A stretch of 23,676 bases of DNA from a virus. The first letter of the stretch is position 1. Every line of letters starts with the position of its first letter. The stretch spans positions 1-23,676 of IMG/VR virus record IMGVR_UViG_3300037137_000877. One strand, given 5' to 3'. The position numbers and the translations under genes were made by a program. Under the pieces are notes generated by a model. That model saw nothing but the letters and a program-made list of their open reading frames with translations. It searched no databases and was not told the origin of the DNA. Below, in pieces: positions 14,800 through 21,962 of this stretch.

Positions 14800-15334
14800 T
14801 GAGATCTTTTTCTCCCCAATTATTCAAAATGCTTGTTTGAATAGGACCCCCGTCTTTTCCGGTATGCTCAAATTTTTCTGTTATCAATCGCAAATGCTTC
14901 GCTAGATTTTCGAGCGCTTTGTTTTTGTCCCAAAACTTTATCTTCTGGGTGATCCCCTTCTGCTCTCGCGTCTTGCCATTTTTATCAAATTCAATAAACA
15001 CTTCGATAGAAGAAATTGCTTTTGCAAGTCCATCAGGAAGGTCTTTGACATTTAATAGGTTCCCGTTTCCATCATATGCTTGACGAGGATCAATCGTGGC
15101 AAGGGCGAGAAGTTCGGTGAGGATTAAATCGGCAGTAATTAAACAGCGTTGGGCTTGTTGCTCGAGAAGGCGGTTTATTTCATTTTGAATACCAAGTTTT
15201 ACCAAGAGCTCTGGGCCCTGCTGATTTGCTGAATTCTCAGCATAACCCGCTCGAATTGCTGCCTGTGTAGCATTTTTATCTTTTATATATTCAAGGCAAA
15301 AATGTTTTTGCTTATAGGTAAGACTTTCGGACAT
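14738..15334 (-). CDS. terS: Terminase small subunit
   Basis: 198 residues. The N-terminus (LTYKQKHFCLEYIKDKNATQ, then AAIRAGYAENSANQQGPELL) is the classic helix-turn-helix DNA-recognition domain of Terminase_2 small subunits. A helical oligomerisation part follows, then a C-terminal region that would contact the large subunit. It binds the packaging site on phage DNA and directs the large subunit, the next gene. The ribosome binding site is GAGGTG four bases before the ATG. An operator-like palindrome lies just upstream, making this a plausible start of the late operon. Confidence 0.9.
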   Translation of the reverse strand: MSESLTYKQKHFCLEYIKDKNATQAAIRAGYAENSANQQGPELLVKLGIQNEINRLLEQQAQRCLITADLILTELLALATIDPRQAYDGNGNLLNVKDLPDGLAKAISSIEVFIEFDKNGKTREQKGITQKIKFWDKNKALENLAKHLRLITEKFEHTGKDGGPIQTSILNNWGEKDLIDFCERIIKRNAQPIPGSQI

Positions 15335-15356
15335 ATCGCACCTCTTGATTTGACGC

Positions 15357-15373
15357 TATCACGCTGTGCGATA
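15357..15373. promoter_or_regulatory. Operator-like palindrome, site 3 (terminase leader)
   Basis: TATCAC-GCTGT-GCGATA on the plus strand; one arm carries A where the others have G. Read on the minus strand (TATCGC...GTGATA) the change is a G-U pair in RNA. The T run upstream is only four long and nine bases away, so this copy is the most divergent. It ends about 23 bases before the small terminase ATG. Confidence 0.55.
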
Positions 15374-15409
15374 TATGCAAGGAAAATTCTTGTCTTCTTT
15401 AAACGCCCC

Positions 15410-15613
15410 CTATCGTTTTGAAATGCAGCAGTATTCAAATCCTTCATGCGTTGCGAACCTGAGATAATATTTTTTGTTTTTAATACGGTTGATCTCGCAC
15501 ATACTCCAGGCGAGATATGAGAGGTCGCCATACTGAGAATCGATAATCAAATCCTTTGATCTAAGAACGGTAACATCTTTCTTGTTTCCTTGAATCGATA
15601 AGGGAAGACTCAT
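15410..15613 (-). CDS. Small protein of unknown function
   Basis: 67 residues (MSLPLSIQGNKKDVTVLRSK to FEYCCISKR). A very good ribosome binding site, AAGGAGG, stands five bases before the ATG, and it follows the RusA-like gene by 11 bases. Composition is ordinary and slightly basic. I recognise no motif. It is the last gene before the terminase leader. Confidence 0.6.
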   Translation of the reverse strand: MSLPLSIQGNKKDVTVLRSKDLIIDSQYGDLSYLAWSMCEINRIKNKKYYLRFATHEGFEYCCISKR

Positions 15614-15624
15614 ATGCCCTCCTT

Positions 15625-16014
15625 TTAAAGATACAGCGCCATAATTTTAACTCTTGGTTTTTCGCCGGCGATACAATAGCGCTTCTCGACGGTTAATTTA
15701 AAAACCTGTGAATCGTCACGATAAATTGATCCGGTCAATGCGTCTTTGATGTTTTTGGCCAGGTTATCGGTGTCGGGTTTTTTGATGTGATAACTGATTT
15801 TTTTCGGCAGATATTTTGGACGGTCAAGAATGAACTCGAGCTGTAACATTACTGGTCCGATAGGCAAGGCATGAGGACGGACTGCGATTGCATAGAGTTT
15901 AACAAAGCCTTGCCATTTCCGGTCTTCGCTGTGGGTGAATCGCATCCACCCGCGTTGTCCTGGTCTGTGCCAGGGGACCGCTTTGCCTGGTATTTCAAAG
16001 GTTATCCAGTTCAT
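15625..16014 (-). CDS. rusA: RusA-like Holliday junction resolvase
   Basis: 129 residues, the usual RusA size. It carries the family signature: KPDTDNLAK (79-87), an Asp at 91 and YRDDSQV (98-104), which supply the acidic metal-binding residues, with basic N-terminal residues (AVPWHRPGQRGW) for DNA contact. RusA is a dimeric nuclease that cuts Holliday junctions symmetrically, clearing recombination intermediates or branched DNA before packaging. Its place at the end of the recombination/replication region and just before terminase fits. The ribosome binding site is poor, unlike most neighbours. Confidence 0.9.
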   Translation of the reverse strand: MNWITFEIPGKAVPWHRPGQRGWMRFTHSEDRKWQGFVKLYAIAVRPHALPIGPVMLQLEFILDRPKYLPKKISYHIKKPDTDNLAKNIKDALTGSIYRDDSQVFKLTVEKRYCIAGEKPRVKIMALYL

Positions 16015-16042
16015 TATTTTAATGCCGCTAATTTCGCCAATT

Positions 16043-16651
16043 TTAGAAGTTTTTACCTAAAGCCTGGTCAATTTCTGCTTCTGAAAAGTCAAGGTTAATG
16101 AGATGTGTTTTTAAGGTTTGGTTGTCTTTAAAAATGATTTGGAGGTTTTTGAGGTTTTCCGGGTTTAGGTAGTTATTTCGCTCTTCAGAGGTCATGTTAA
16201 TGGCCTCTTTTTTATTTATTTCTTTATTTATTTCTTTATTGCTATAAGCCCCCCCACTACCCTCCCTATTAGGAGGGGTATTCTTTTTATGCCCCCAACG
16301 CTTCAAAGCGCCAAGTTTACCGGCCTCAATAAAGCTGTTTCTTTGCTCTAAATATTCATTAACCCGGTCGCTCCAAAAGCCCTTGTTATCGGACTTGAAT
16401 AACCCGCAATTTTCGGAGGTACAAAAGGCTATGATTTCGATGAGTTTTTCGGGGTTTAATTTCTCATCTTCCGCAATGCCTGGGACATCAATGAACTCGA
16501 TTTTTCCGTTATTGGAAACCAGGATTTCGATAAGCATCCAATAGACTCCATATCCTTCAGAATTGTATTTTCTACGAAGTCGGCGGACCTTTAAATCATT
16601 CCGAGCGTTAATGTCATGCTTGAGGTAAAAGGTTATTGAGGATTCTTTCAT
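16043..16651 (-). CDS. DUF4373-type phage replication protein
   Basis: 202 residues. The N-terminus (ITFYLKHDINARNDLKVRRL, then YNSEGYGVYWMLIEILVSNN) matches the DUF4373/Lin1244-type N-terminal domain of phage replisome organisers, a winged-helix fold that binds the phage origin. A lysine/asparagine-rich linker with an NKEINKEINKKE repeat follows at about 138-150. The C-terminal part (EERNNYLNPENLKNLQII to EAEIDQALGKNF) may recruit a helicase or its loader. Strong ribosome binding site (AGGAGG). No DnaC-like or helicase gene lies in the window, so the host replisome is presumably used, or those genes lie elsewhere. Confidence 0.75.
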   Translation of the reverse strand: MKESSITFYLKHDINARNDLKVRRLRRKYNSEGYGVYWMLIEILVSNNGKIEFIDVPGIAEDEKLNPEKLIEIIAFCTSENCGLFKSDNKGFWSDRVNEYLEQRNSFIEAGKLGALKRWGHKKNTPPNREGSGGAYSNKEINKEINKKEAINMTSEERNNYLNPENLKNLQIIFKDNQTLKTHLINLDFSEAEIDQALGKNF

Positions 16652-16684
16652 CGATCCTCCTATAAAAAAACATGATTTACTTAA

Positions 16685-17020
16685 TTAAGATTTACGAAAC
16701 CGCGCATGGTCCTCGGTTGTTCGACCGATGACGCATTCGATAATATCGCCCTTGTGATTGATTTTCTTTTTGCGGATATTTTTCATCTCATCAACCCATG
16801 ACTCTTCGGCCTCTTCAAACTTCATCATCGCGGTCTGCATCATTGCCTTGGCCTTGATGAGGTCTTCTGATGCAACATAAAGCGGTGTATCGACCATCGT
16901 GGGGAAAAGCTCGAGGTTGCCTTTTGAATCGACCCTTGCTTTGCTGCGAGAATGACCCTGGTCTTCGCCGGGATCGGATTGGTCTTTATTAATTACTGGA
17001 ACGGATGATTTTTTAGTCAT
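16685..17020 (-). CDS. Protein of unknown function (111 aa)
   Basis: The N-terminal 35 residues are polar and probably disordered (SDPGEDQGHSRSKARVDSKG). The middle is helical (LIKAKAMMQTAMMKFEEAEE) and the end basic (KKINHKGDIIECVIGRTTED). AAAGGA stands eight bases before the ATG. It lies between an unknown gene and the replication protein gene. I recognise no domain. Confidence 0.7.
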   Translation of the reverse strand: MTKKSSVPVINKDQSDPGEDQGHSRSKARVDSKGNLELFPTMVDTPLYVASEDLIKAKAMMQTAMMKFEEAEESWVDEMKNIRKKKINHKGDIIECVIGRTTEDHARFRKS

Positions 17021-17048
17021 GAGTTAATTCCTTTCTTTTGTCCTGCGG

Positions 17049-17303
17049 TTAAATTATTGTCCACACATCTTCTTTGAGCTTCCCAAACCCACGGAATATC
17101 TTCTCGTGATCTTCAAGCCTCCGGATCCTCGGGGGGATTTCTTCAGCCAAGGCGCGGGCGTCACGGTCCGCACGGTTAGAAAAATTATCTACTCCCCAGC
17201 GAAGAACTTCTGAGGTTTTGCAGTAGACCCTGGCTTTAATGAACAGATAAAGTTGTTCTTTTCTGCTCAATGTCGCCGTGAATATATCGGATTGATATAT
17301 CAT
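17049..17303 (-). CDS. Protein of unknown function (84 aa)
   Basis: Its ATG overlaps the TAA of the ATPase gene by one base (TAATG), a strong sign of translational coupling and of a possible shared job. The sequence is helical and basic (CKTSEVLRWGVDNFSNRADR, then EIPPRIRRLEDHEKIFRGFG). It may be a small partner or DNA-binding adaptor of the ATPase, but nothing in it identifies a family. Confidence 0.7.
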   Translation of the reverse strand: MIYQSDIFTATLSRKEQLYLFIKARVYCKTSEVLRWGVDNFSNRADRDARALAEEIPPRIRRLEDHEKIFRGFGKLKEDVWTII

Positions 17304-18670
17304 TACTTTTCCGCTGGCGTTAATGATTCCTCTTCCGAATGTTCGCCTTGCTCTTTTTCGATTTTCTTTCCGTCGATTGAATCGATTTCACCATTGACGA
17401 TATAGATGCCTTCTTGCCCGGACTCGTCGGTCTTTTCGAACCAGACTTGGTACCCTTCTTCCTGGGCAATGGCGCAGATATCCGCAAACCCGGTTTTATC
17501 AAGCAAGGATCCGTCCCGGATAAGCAGGACCTTGATTGATGGGCTCATTGCCATGGCCATTTTAACGAATATGCGGATCTGGCGGCCACTGCTGGCGACC
17601 TCAATCGGCTTACCATTAAAAATGACCTGGTCTTCTGTCAGTGATAACCCTTCGACCGGGAACTTGCACGCTCCGATCCTGGTCTGTTTATCCTGCTCAA
17701 TGCGTTCGAGCTTGGTGGTTAGGGCATCGCTTTCCTGGCGGGCCTTCTCAGCCTCTTTAACGGCCTTGCGGTAACGAATCGCCTGGCGGATAACCTTGTT
17801 CTGGTCCTCAACCTTCTCGATATCAGCCTGGGCAGCGAGGATCTGTTCTTGAGTGATCTTCTCAGGAAGAGTTGCGCTCTTCTCATCGCGGACCTGTTCG
17901 TGCTCTTTGATTTGGTATATTAACGAATCTTTTTCTTTCTTTAATGCCTCGAGTTCGCGATCGATCTCGTCAATTCGAGTCTGCCGGCGAAATATCCCGG
18001 TATTGAGAGAAGCGATATACCTCTCGGCCTTCTCGAAAACTTCCTTTTTCTCCCTCAGACGATTTAGGTCGTTTAGCTTGTCCCTAAATGTGATCTCTTC
18101 GTCCGGAGTGCCCGGGTCCGGCTCGGACATCACATTGATCTGCGCGATCGCGGCCTTAACGCGATCATTAACATCTTTGCGCTCGTCACGGATCGCTAGT
18201 TCCTCCTGCTTCAAATCCGTCAAGTCTAGGCCGACAAGTTTGGCCAAAACATCACGGAACTTTCGGGGATCGTCGCGCAGAAGAAGGAAGAGCTTCATGG
18301 GATCCACCATTTTCCCCGTGAGTTTATTCAGGAAATCCTGCGGACTCGATTTAATATCCTTCTTCCCATCATCGCGGATTGAGTAGACCTGAATAGCGTC
18401 GCCTTTTTCCGTCCATCGTTTACGGATTTTGATTTCGCCTAGATCGAGTGTCGCATCGGCCCGCTCTTCGCCCTGGCGAATAGGCATTCTGAGCGTGAGC
18501 CCCTCGAGTAAAGATTGAATTACGTCAAGGACATTTGACTTCCCCGCCTCGTTCGCTCCGGATAAAACAACCACATTCTTCTCGGGCGTGATACGAACCG
18601 CCCGGAGATTTGTTACGTTTTGAGCCGTCAGTTCGACTATTGTGAGCGGCCCTTTGATTTCGTTTTGCAT
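17303..18670 (-). CDS. SbcC/RecF-like AAA ATPase
   Basis: 455 residues. The N-terminal strand and Walker A (VVVLSGANEAGKSNVLDV, GKS at 43-45) are those of the SMC/SbcC/RecF class. A middle part of about 150-330 is charged and coiled coil (EKAERYIASLNTGIFRRQTR; EADIDRELEAL-like repeats). The C-terminal part has the SSGRQIRIFVKMAMAM signature-like segment and IKVLLIRDGSLLD (around 376-388), a divergent Walker B/D-loop. It is shorter than SbcC or Rad50 and lacks a zinc hook. No SbcD-like nuclease gene is adjacent, so the partner may be a host protein, one of the two phage nucleases here, or the small coupled gene downstream. Strong ribosome binding site (AAGGAG). Confidence 0.85.
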   Translation of the reverse strand: MQNEIKGPLTIVELTAQNVTNLRAVRITPEKNVVVLSGANEAGKSNVLDVIQSLLEGLTLRMPIRQGEERADATLDLGEIKIRKRWTEKGDAIQVYSIRDDGKKDIKSSPQDFLNKLTGKMVDPMKLFLLLRDDPRKFRDVLAKLVGLDLTDLKQEELAIRDERKDVNDRVKAAIAQINVMSEPDPGTPDEEITFRDKLNDLNRLREKKEVFEKAERYIASLNTGIFRRQTRIDEIDRELEALKKEKDSLIYQIKEHEQVRDEKSATLPEKITQEQILAAQADIEKVEDQNKVIRQAIRYRKAVKEAEKARQESDALTTKLERIEQDKQTRIGACKFPVEGLSLTEDQVIFNGKPIEVASSGRQIRIFVKMAMAMSPSIKVLLIRDGSLLDKTGFADICAIAQEEGYQVWFEKTDESGQEGIYIVNGEIDSIDGKKIEKEQGEHSEEESLTPAEK

Positions 18671-18697
18671 TGCACTTCTCCTTTTTTGTTGTGGGGT

Positions 18698-19063
18698 TTA
18701 ATTGATCCCTTTGATTTCCTCGAACATATCCTTGATCTGCTCGCGCTGGCCTAGAGTTAATGTGCGGGCGAACTTGCCTTTTGTTTCGTCAAGCGCGGCA
18801 GTTTGTTCTGCGGACAATTTGCCCAGGCTTTTTTGAACACACAAGAATTGCCGCATCGTCATAACATCTTTATCCGAGATCGATGCGCCCGTCGGTTTTT
18901 CTTTGACAGTGTAATTGTATTTCTTTTTCCGTTCCTTTTTCTTTGGTTCCGCGTCGTCAACCACATCGGTATCCGTTGAATCCATTGCTTCAAACTCCTG
19001 AATATCCACACCGTTTTCATGGGCGTAAATAATCAGGTCGATGATCTTTTTTGTGATTAACAT
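18698..19063 (-). CDS. Protein of unknown function (121 aa)
   Basis: The N-terminal helix (MLITKKIIDLIIYAHENGVD) is followed by an acidic stretch, then a strongly basic run (EPKKKERKKKYNY), then a helical C-terminus (KDVMTMRQFLCVQKSLGKLS to QREQIKDMFEEIKG). The ribosome binding site is GGAGG four bases before the ATG, which overlaps the stop of a tiny upstream frame. Acidic-basic patterning suggests nucleic-acid or protein binding, but no family is recognised. It immediately precedes the SbcC-like ATPase gene. Confidence 0.7.
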   Translation of the reverse strand: MLITKKIIDLIIYAHENGVDIQEFEAMDSTDTDVVDDAEPKKKERKKKYNYTVKEKPTGASISDKDVMTMRQFLCVQKSLGKLSAEQTAALDETKGKFARTLTLGQREQIKDMFEEIKGIN

Positions 19064-19158
19064 AAATCCTCCTGTTTTAAAGGATCGGGCTGGCCGGTGG
19101 GGTATAAGCCCCGCTCACCAGGGCTCCCGTCCTCCGGTTGCTTTCCTTGCCAGCCCAT
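19057..19158 (-). CDS. Very small putative protein (33 aa)
   Basis: MGWQGKQPEDGSPGERGLYP, then TGQPDPLKQEDLC, stop. AAGGA lies six bases before the ATG, and the TAA stop overlaps the start of the next gene, as in a coupled row. Gly/Pro-rich and without a membrane helix. The DNA also contains GGGCTGGC and its inverted copy about 50 bases apart (see the hairpin entry), so the signal could instead be RNA structure. Weak call. Confidence 0.4.
   Translation of the reverse strand: MGWQGKQPEDGSPGERGLYPTGQPDPLKQEDLC
19087..19154 (-). other. Possible structured RNA or hairpin in a small-gene region
   Basis: On the minus strand GGGCTGGC and its inverted copy GCCAGCCC flank an inner hairpin (GGTG-AGC-GGGG-CTTATA-CCCC-ACC). 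The block is GC-rich and lies just upstream of the ATG at 19063. It does not match any riboswitch I can name. It overlaps the 33-residue frame, so it may be coding sequence with incidental pairing. Confidence 0.35.
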
Positions 19159-19161
19159 CCG

Positions 19162-19368
19162 TTATCCTTTCTTCTGTTCTTGGCGCAACTCGTATTTTTG
19201 GAATGCTCTTAATTGCCCCGGCATTAGTAAGGTTATTTTTCCTATCTTCGGCCCTCGACGGATTATAGTCATCCCGTTATAGTTTGGGTTACAAACATAC
19301 CAAGGACGAGCGCCTGGCATTTTAAAATTAATAACCCAATCACCCTTTTCGAGTTCAGCGATTCTCAT
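19162..19368 (-). CDS. Protein of unknown function (68 aa)
   Basis: From the ATG at 19368 (MRIAELEKGDWVINFKMPGA); a GTG two codons earlier is possible. Strand-rich (PWYVCNPNYNGMTIIRRGPK, then IGKITLLMPGQLRAF) with a basic C-terminus. The start lies within the last 15 bases of the small gene before it. No known motif. One of a row of tiny early genes. Confidence 0.55.
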   Translation of the reverse strand: MRIAELEKGDWVINFKMPGARPWYVCNPNYNGMTIIRRGPKIGKITLLMPGQLRAFQKYELRQEQKKG

Positions 19369-19492
19369 TCCCACCCCAATTCTGCGGTTCCCCCGTTATG
19401 GCGAAACGCCAAATCCGACACATTTCCGCCCTACACATTCCATCAATTTGCTTTTTTAGTTCCGGTGTTAACGTGTATGTTTTTTCTTCCAT
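19355..19492 (-). CDS. Small phage protein (45 aa)
   Basis: MEEKTYTLTPELKKQIDGMC, then RAEMCRIWRFAITGEPQNW, ending GGNENR. AAGGA lies five bases before the ATG. The pattern of an Ile/Met helix, then M-R-x-WRFA-x-G-P, is one I know from short phage proteins that usually continue into a longer C-terminus (FxKV-type). Here the frame ends early, so it may be a shortened relative. Function unknown. Confidence 0.6.
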   Translation of the reverse strand: MEEKTYTLTPELKKQIDGMCRAEMCRIWRFAITGEPQNWGGNENR

Positions 19493-19494
19493 AA

Positions 19495-19725
19495 TTATCC
19501 TTTCCGAAAAACATCGGCGTATCTGCACGACGAGAAATGAGAAACCATAGTCTTTGCATCGAAATATGGTTTCGCAATCCCGTCAAACAAATACTCAATG
19601 TCCTCGTCGTAATCGACAGGGATATTTTTCGATGAGTGCGTTGCGGCCCAGAAGATCTTCGCCTTACATAATCTGCATTGCGAAAAAGTCTTGGGCGAGT
19701 TTTTGGTTAAACGGATAATCGGCAT
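19495..19725 (-). CDS. Small zinc-ribbon-like protein
   Basis: 76 residues from the ATG at 19725, with AAGGGA five bases upstream that includes the stop of the nuclease gene. A longer frame starts inside that gene. CRLC (two cysteines two residues apart), the stretch FWAATHSSKNIPVDYDEDIE and a distal HFSSC fit a small zinc-binding protein of a type common in phage early regions. Role unknown; might bind nucleic acid. Confidence 0.65.
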   Translation of the reverse strand: MPIIRLTKNSPKTFSQCRLCKAKIFWAATHSSKNIPVDYDEDIEYLFDGIAKPYFDAKTMVSHFSSCRYADVFRKG

Positions 19726-19727
19726 AT

Positions 19728-20420
19728 TTATCCCTTGGTTTTTAATACACAATACTCACATTCGAGATTTATTGCTGGCCTCTCGCCGCGCATAATCTCG
19801 CACGCCTTGGCAATCGTAGCCTTTGCCCGGTCGATATCGCACTTCAATTCAAAAACCTTGACCTTGAAAATAGTGACCATTTCGTCGGGCGCGGATTTGT
19901 GATCGATATAATTGACCTCATCCGCCACTAGACTCGGCCACATATATGCCAAAAACGCCCGGTTGTTGATCTTGAATCCGTTCGAGGCGAAAAGCAGATT
20001 GTAGATATCCATCTGCAATTGATAATATTCGCTCCCGTCGGTTTCGGGCATCGACCCCTTAGTTTTGAAATCAAAAGGATCGACCGACTCGTCCGGCTGG
20101 ACAAGCAGGTCATCGATCGCGCCGCAGACTTCGACGTTTAATTTTTCGTCGGAATATCTCGGAGCAGTTTTCCAGTATTGCCACTTCTTCACCTTCGCGG
20201 CATCCTTAAAAAGCACTCCGGGAACGAGGCCCTTGACCACCGGGGGAAGATCGCCGCGATAATGGCTGAAATACTGCTTCATCATCCTGTCCATCCCCCC
20301 CGGCAAAGATGGGAAGATTCCCCGAGGTCGTGCGATGCCGTTGACGTTTGCATCAAAAAAGCATCGAGGACAACTTTGGAGCAAGCTCAACTTTGAGGGG
20401 CTTAGGGTTATTTTCTCCAT
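19728..20420 (-). CDS. Second PD-(D/E)XK nuclease with paired cysteines
   Basis: 230 residues from the ATG at 20420, with AAGGAG ten bases upstream. A longer frame to 20705 adds an Arg/Ser-rich stretch that is only the other-frame image of the upstream gene. Catalytic core: EVCGAIDDL (D103), FDFKTKG (D117-x-K119) and QMDIY (Q136 to Y140). The N-terminus has LSPSKLSLLQSCPRC with C17 and C20, and the C-terminus ECEYC with C221 and C224, the four-cysteine layout of Cas4/AddB-type iron-sulfur nucleases. Expected activity is resection or end-trimming of DNA, working with the annealing-type protein just upstream. No cas genes are near, so it is not a CRISPR adaptation protein here. Confidence 0.8.
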   Translation of the reverse strand: MEKITLSPSKLSLLQSCPRCFFDANVNGIARPRGIFPSLPGGMDRMMKQYFSHYRGDLPPVVKGLVPGVLFKDAAKVKKWQYWKTAPRYSDEKLNVEVCGAIDDLLVQPDESVDPFDFKTKGSMPETDGSEYYQLQMDIYNLLFASNGFKINNRAFLAYMWPSLVADEVNYIDHKSAPDEMVTIFKVKVFELKCDIDRAKATIAKACEIMRGERPAINLECEYCVLKTKG

Positions 20421-20424
20421 GGGG

Positions 20425-21432
20425 TTATTTCTCCTTCTGCGGCACTGCCTGTTGTGCTCCCGGATGCGTGTGAGTGGCCGGGTCCCCGGTCTTGACGTTT
20501 GCATCCCAGCTTTTTTCGATGTCGGTTTCGGCCTGGACGTGCGCGGCCCCATCCGTCGCCGGGTTTTCTTTTGCGCTGATGATCTCGGCCCACGTTGCCT
20601 CACCGTCTTTGATTGAGTTGTAGACGGCCTGTAAATCAACCAAATCCGCCGGGATGATTTGCTCGATTGGTTTCCCAAGGTATTTCTCGAGATCGGATGG
20701 GACAATCCCTATCTTGGCAAAATAATCCATGAGTTTTCGTTTGCCAGCTTCCGGGTCTTGCTTGACCCCTGATCTCATGGTCTCTCGACACTTATCCATC
20801 GCCTCATCGACGATATGCGCCGGAATTAGACGCAGGCCGTTGTTGCGGATCGCCTTTGAGACGTTCGCGGCTTGTTTGATCTTGACCTCATCCTCGGTCG
20901 CAATGACTATGGCGACTTTCTCGCCCCGGCTATTCACGCGCTCGGAGATCACGTCGCGGTCATTAGCGAATTTCCTCTCAACTGTTTTGTCAATGATGAT
21001 GTCCTCACCGTAGGGGATGTTTGCTTGCAGGTCGTAGCAGATCACCCGAACGATGCGGTTTCGCGGGGAATCGAAAATGATCTGCTGAATGATTTTGACG
21101 TTTCGCCAGTTGCGGATCATCTCCTCCGCGAACCTGATTGATGGGCCTTCTAGCGTTGTCTTGCCGATGGGTTTTTTGTAAATGGCCTTCTCCGCAAACT
21201 TCGGGTTCTGGCAAGCCCGAAGAATACCGACGCGGGAATCTTCTTCGTTCCTTTGGTTCATTTGCGCCAGGGCAAACCCGGCTTTGACTTCGGCTTCGGT
21301 CTGCGCAGAAACCATCTCGGCGGCGGTTGACCCGCTCTGGGTCATTGACCGATCCCCCATGCCCTCTCTAAGCGTCGTCAGATTTGACGGCGCTTGCGAG
21401 GCTGGCAAGGATGTCTTGTTTGGATTTTCCAT
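20425..21432 (-). CDS. Probable single-strand annealing/recombination protein
   Basis: 335 residues. The N-terminal half has the phage pattern GKTTLEGPSIRFAEEMIRNW, then IVRVICYDLQANIPYGEDII. The next part has IRNNGLRLIPAHIVDEAMDK and the segment IGIVPSDLEKYLGKP, ending IKDGEATWAEII. These resemble a broad family of phage proteins usually found beside exonucleases and annotated as recombination-associated. I could not place it firmly in RecT, Erf or Sak4. The C-terminus (about 290-335) is Thr/His/Gln-rich and probably disordered, as in annealing proteins. It sits between two nuclease genes, the usual exonuclease-plus-annealase arrangement. Strong ribosome binding site (AAGGAG). Confidence 0.65.
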   Translation of the reverse strand: MENPNKTSLPASQAPSNLTTLREGMGDRSMTQSGSTAAEMVSAQTEAEVKAGFALAQMNQRNEEDSRVGILRACQNPKFAEKAIYKKPIGKTTLEGPSIRFAEEMIRNWRNVKIIQQIIFDSPRNRIVRVICYDLQANIPYGEDIIIDKTVERKFANDRDVISERVNSRGEKVAIVIATEDEVKIKQAANVSKAIRNNGLRLIPAHIVDEAMDKCRETMRSGVKQDPEAGKRKLMDYFAKIGIVPSDLEKYLGKPIEQIIPADLVDLQAVYNSIKDGEATWAEIISAKENPATDGAAHVQAETDIEKSWDANVKTGDPATHTHPGAQQAVPQKEK

Positions 21433-21465
21433 TTTCCTTCTCCTTTTTTGGTGTTTGTTGTTGGG

Positions 21466-21960
21466 TTACAATTTCCTGCCATCAAATATGATTTTTTCTT
21501 CAGGAACAGGTTTTCCGTTCTCAAACAACTGATGATATTTCTCTCCGGCGAAAGCCATCAACCTGTTGGGGCGATTGTCATCTTTCTCGCCCAGGTGATG
21601 GACGCTCTCTCCTCTGCGCAAAAATCTTCCTATTTGCTTTTCTACGACGAGACGATGTTCCAACACATAACCGCAGTATTTCTGACTTCCGGGATAATTC
21701 CTATCTCGGATTTCAATGTATCCAGCACTATGTTTTCTCCGTCCGCCTTTCCAGTTGTGATTTTTTGGTCCAGTCATGTTTGGGATTTTTTTTCCTTTAT
21801 TCGGAGCCGGGTGAGATAGCACCCCACACCTCCTCGAGCAAAACTTGTTGTAATATGTAAAGAAAGTTTTTCCGCAATGTGGGCAGAGAACTTCCTTCAT
21901 ATATCGTCGCTTCCCTCCTGAGATAAAAAAAACACCGTCCTGTCGTAATCTTCTGCCCAT
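21466..21960 (-). CDS. Free-standing HNH endonuclease
   Basis: 164 residues, with GGAGG seven bases before the ATG. A zinc finger at the N-terminus (C26, C29, C41, C45) is followed by a NUMOD3-like GPKNHNWKGG (64-73), and an HNH core follows with YVLEHRLVVEKQIGRFLRRG, then GESVHHLGEKDDNRPNRL (HH at 121-122, N129, N132). It lies between a nuclease gene (two bases away) and the recombination-protein gene (33 bases). It shares the zinc finger plus GxKxxxWxGG plan with the HNH gene at 3444-4067. Most likely a homing endonuclease that entered the early operon. Confidence 0.8.
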   Translation of the reverse strand: MGRRLRQDGVFFISGGKRRYMKEVLCPHCGKTFFTYYNKFCSRRCGVLSHPAPNKGKKIPNMTGPKNHNWKGGRRKHSAGYIEIRDRNYPGSQKYCGYVLEHRLVVEKQIGRFLRRGESVHHLGEKDDNRPNRLMAFAGEKYHQLFENGKPVPEEKIIFDGRKL

Positions 21961-21962
21961 GC

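Noticed and set aside
15283-15531. Minus-strand frame of 82 residues overlapping the small terminase start
   Set aside because: It overlaps two better genes and the palindromic leader, with no ribosome binding site and no recognisable motif.
19087-19154. Known riboswitch or ribozyme
   Set aside because: The inverted repeat does not match any class I can recall, and a small frame with a ribosome binding site spans the same bases.
20421-20705. N-terminal extension of the second nuclease, Arg/Ser-rich
   Set aside because: It is the out-of-frame image of the recombination-protein gene; the ATG at 20420 has AAGGAG and gives the usual family N-terminus.
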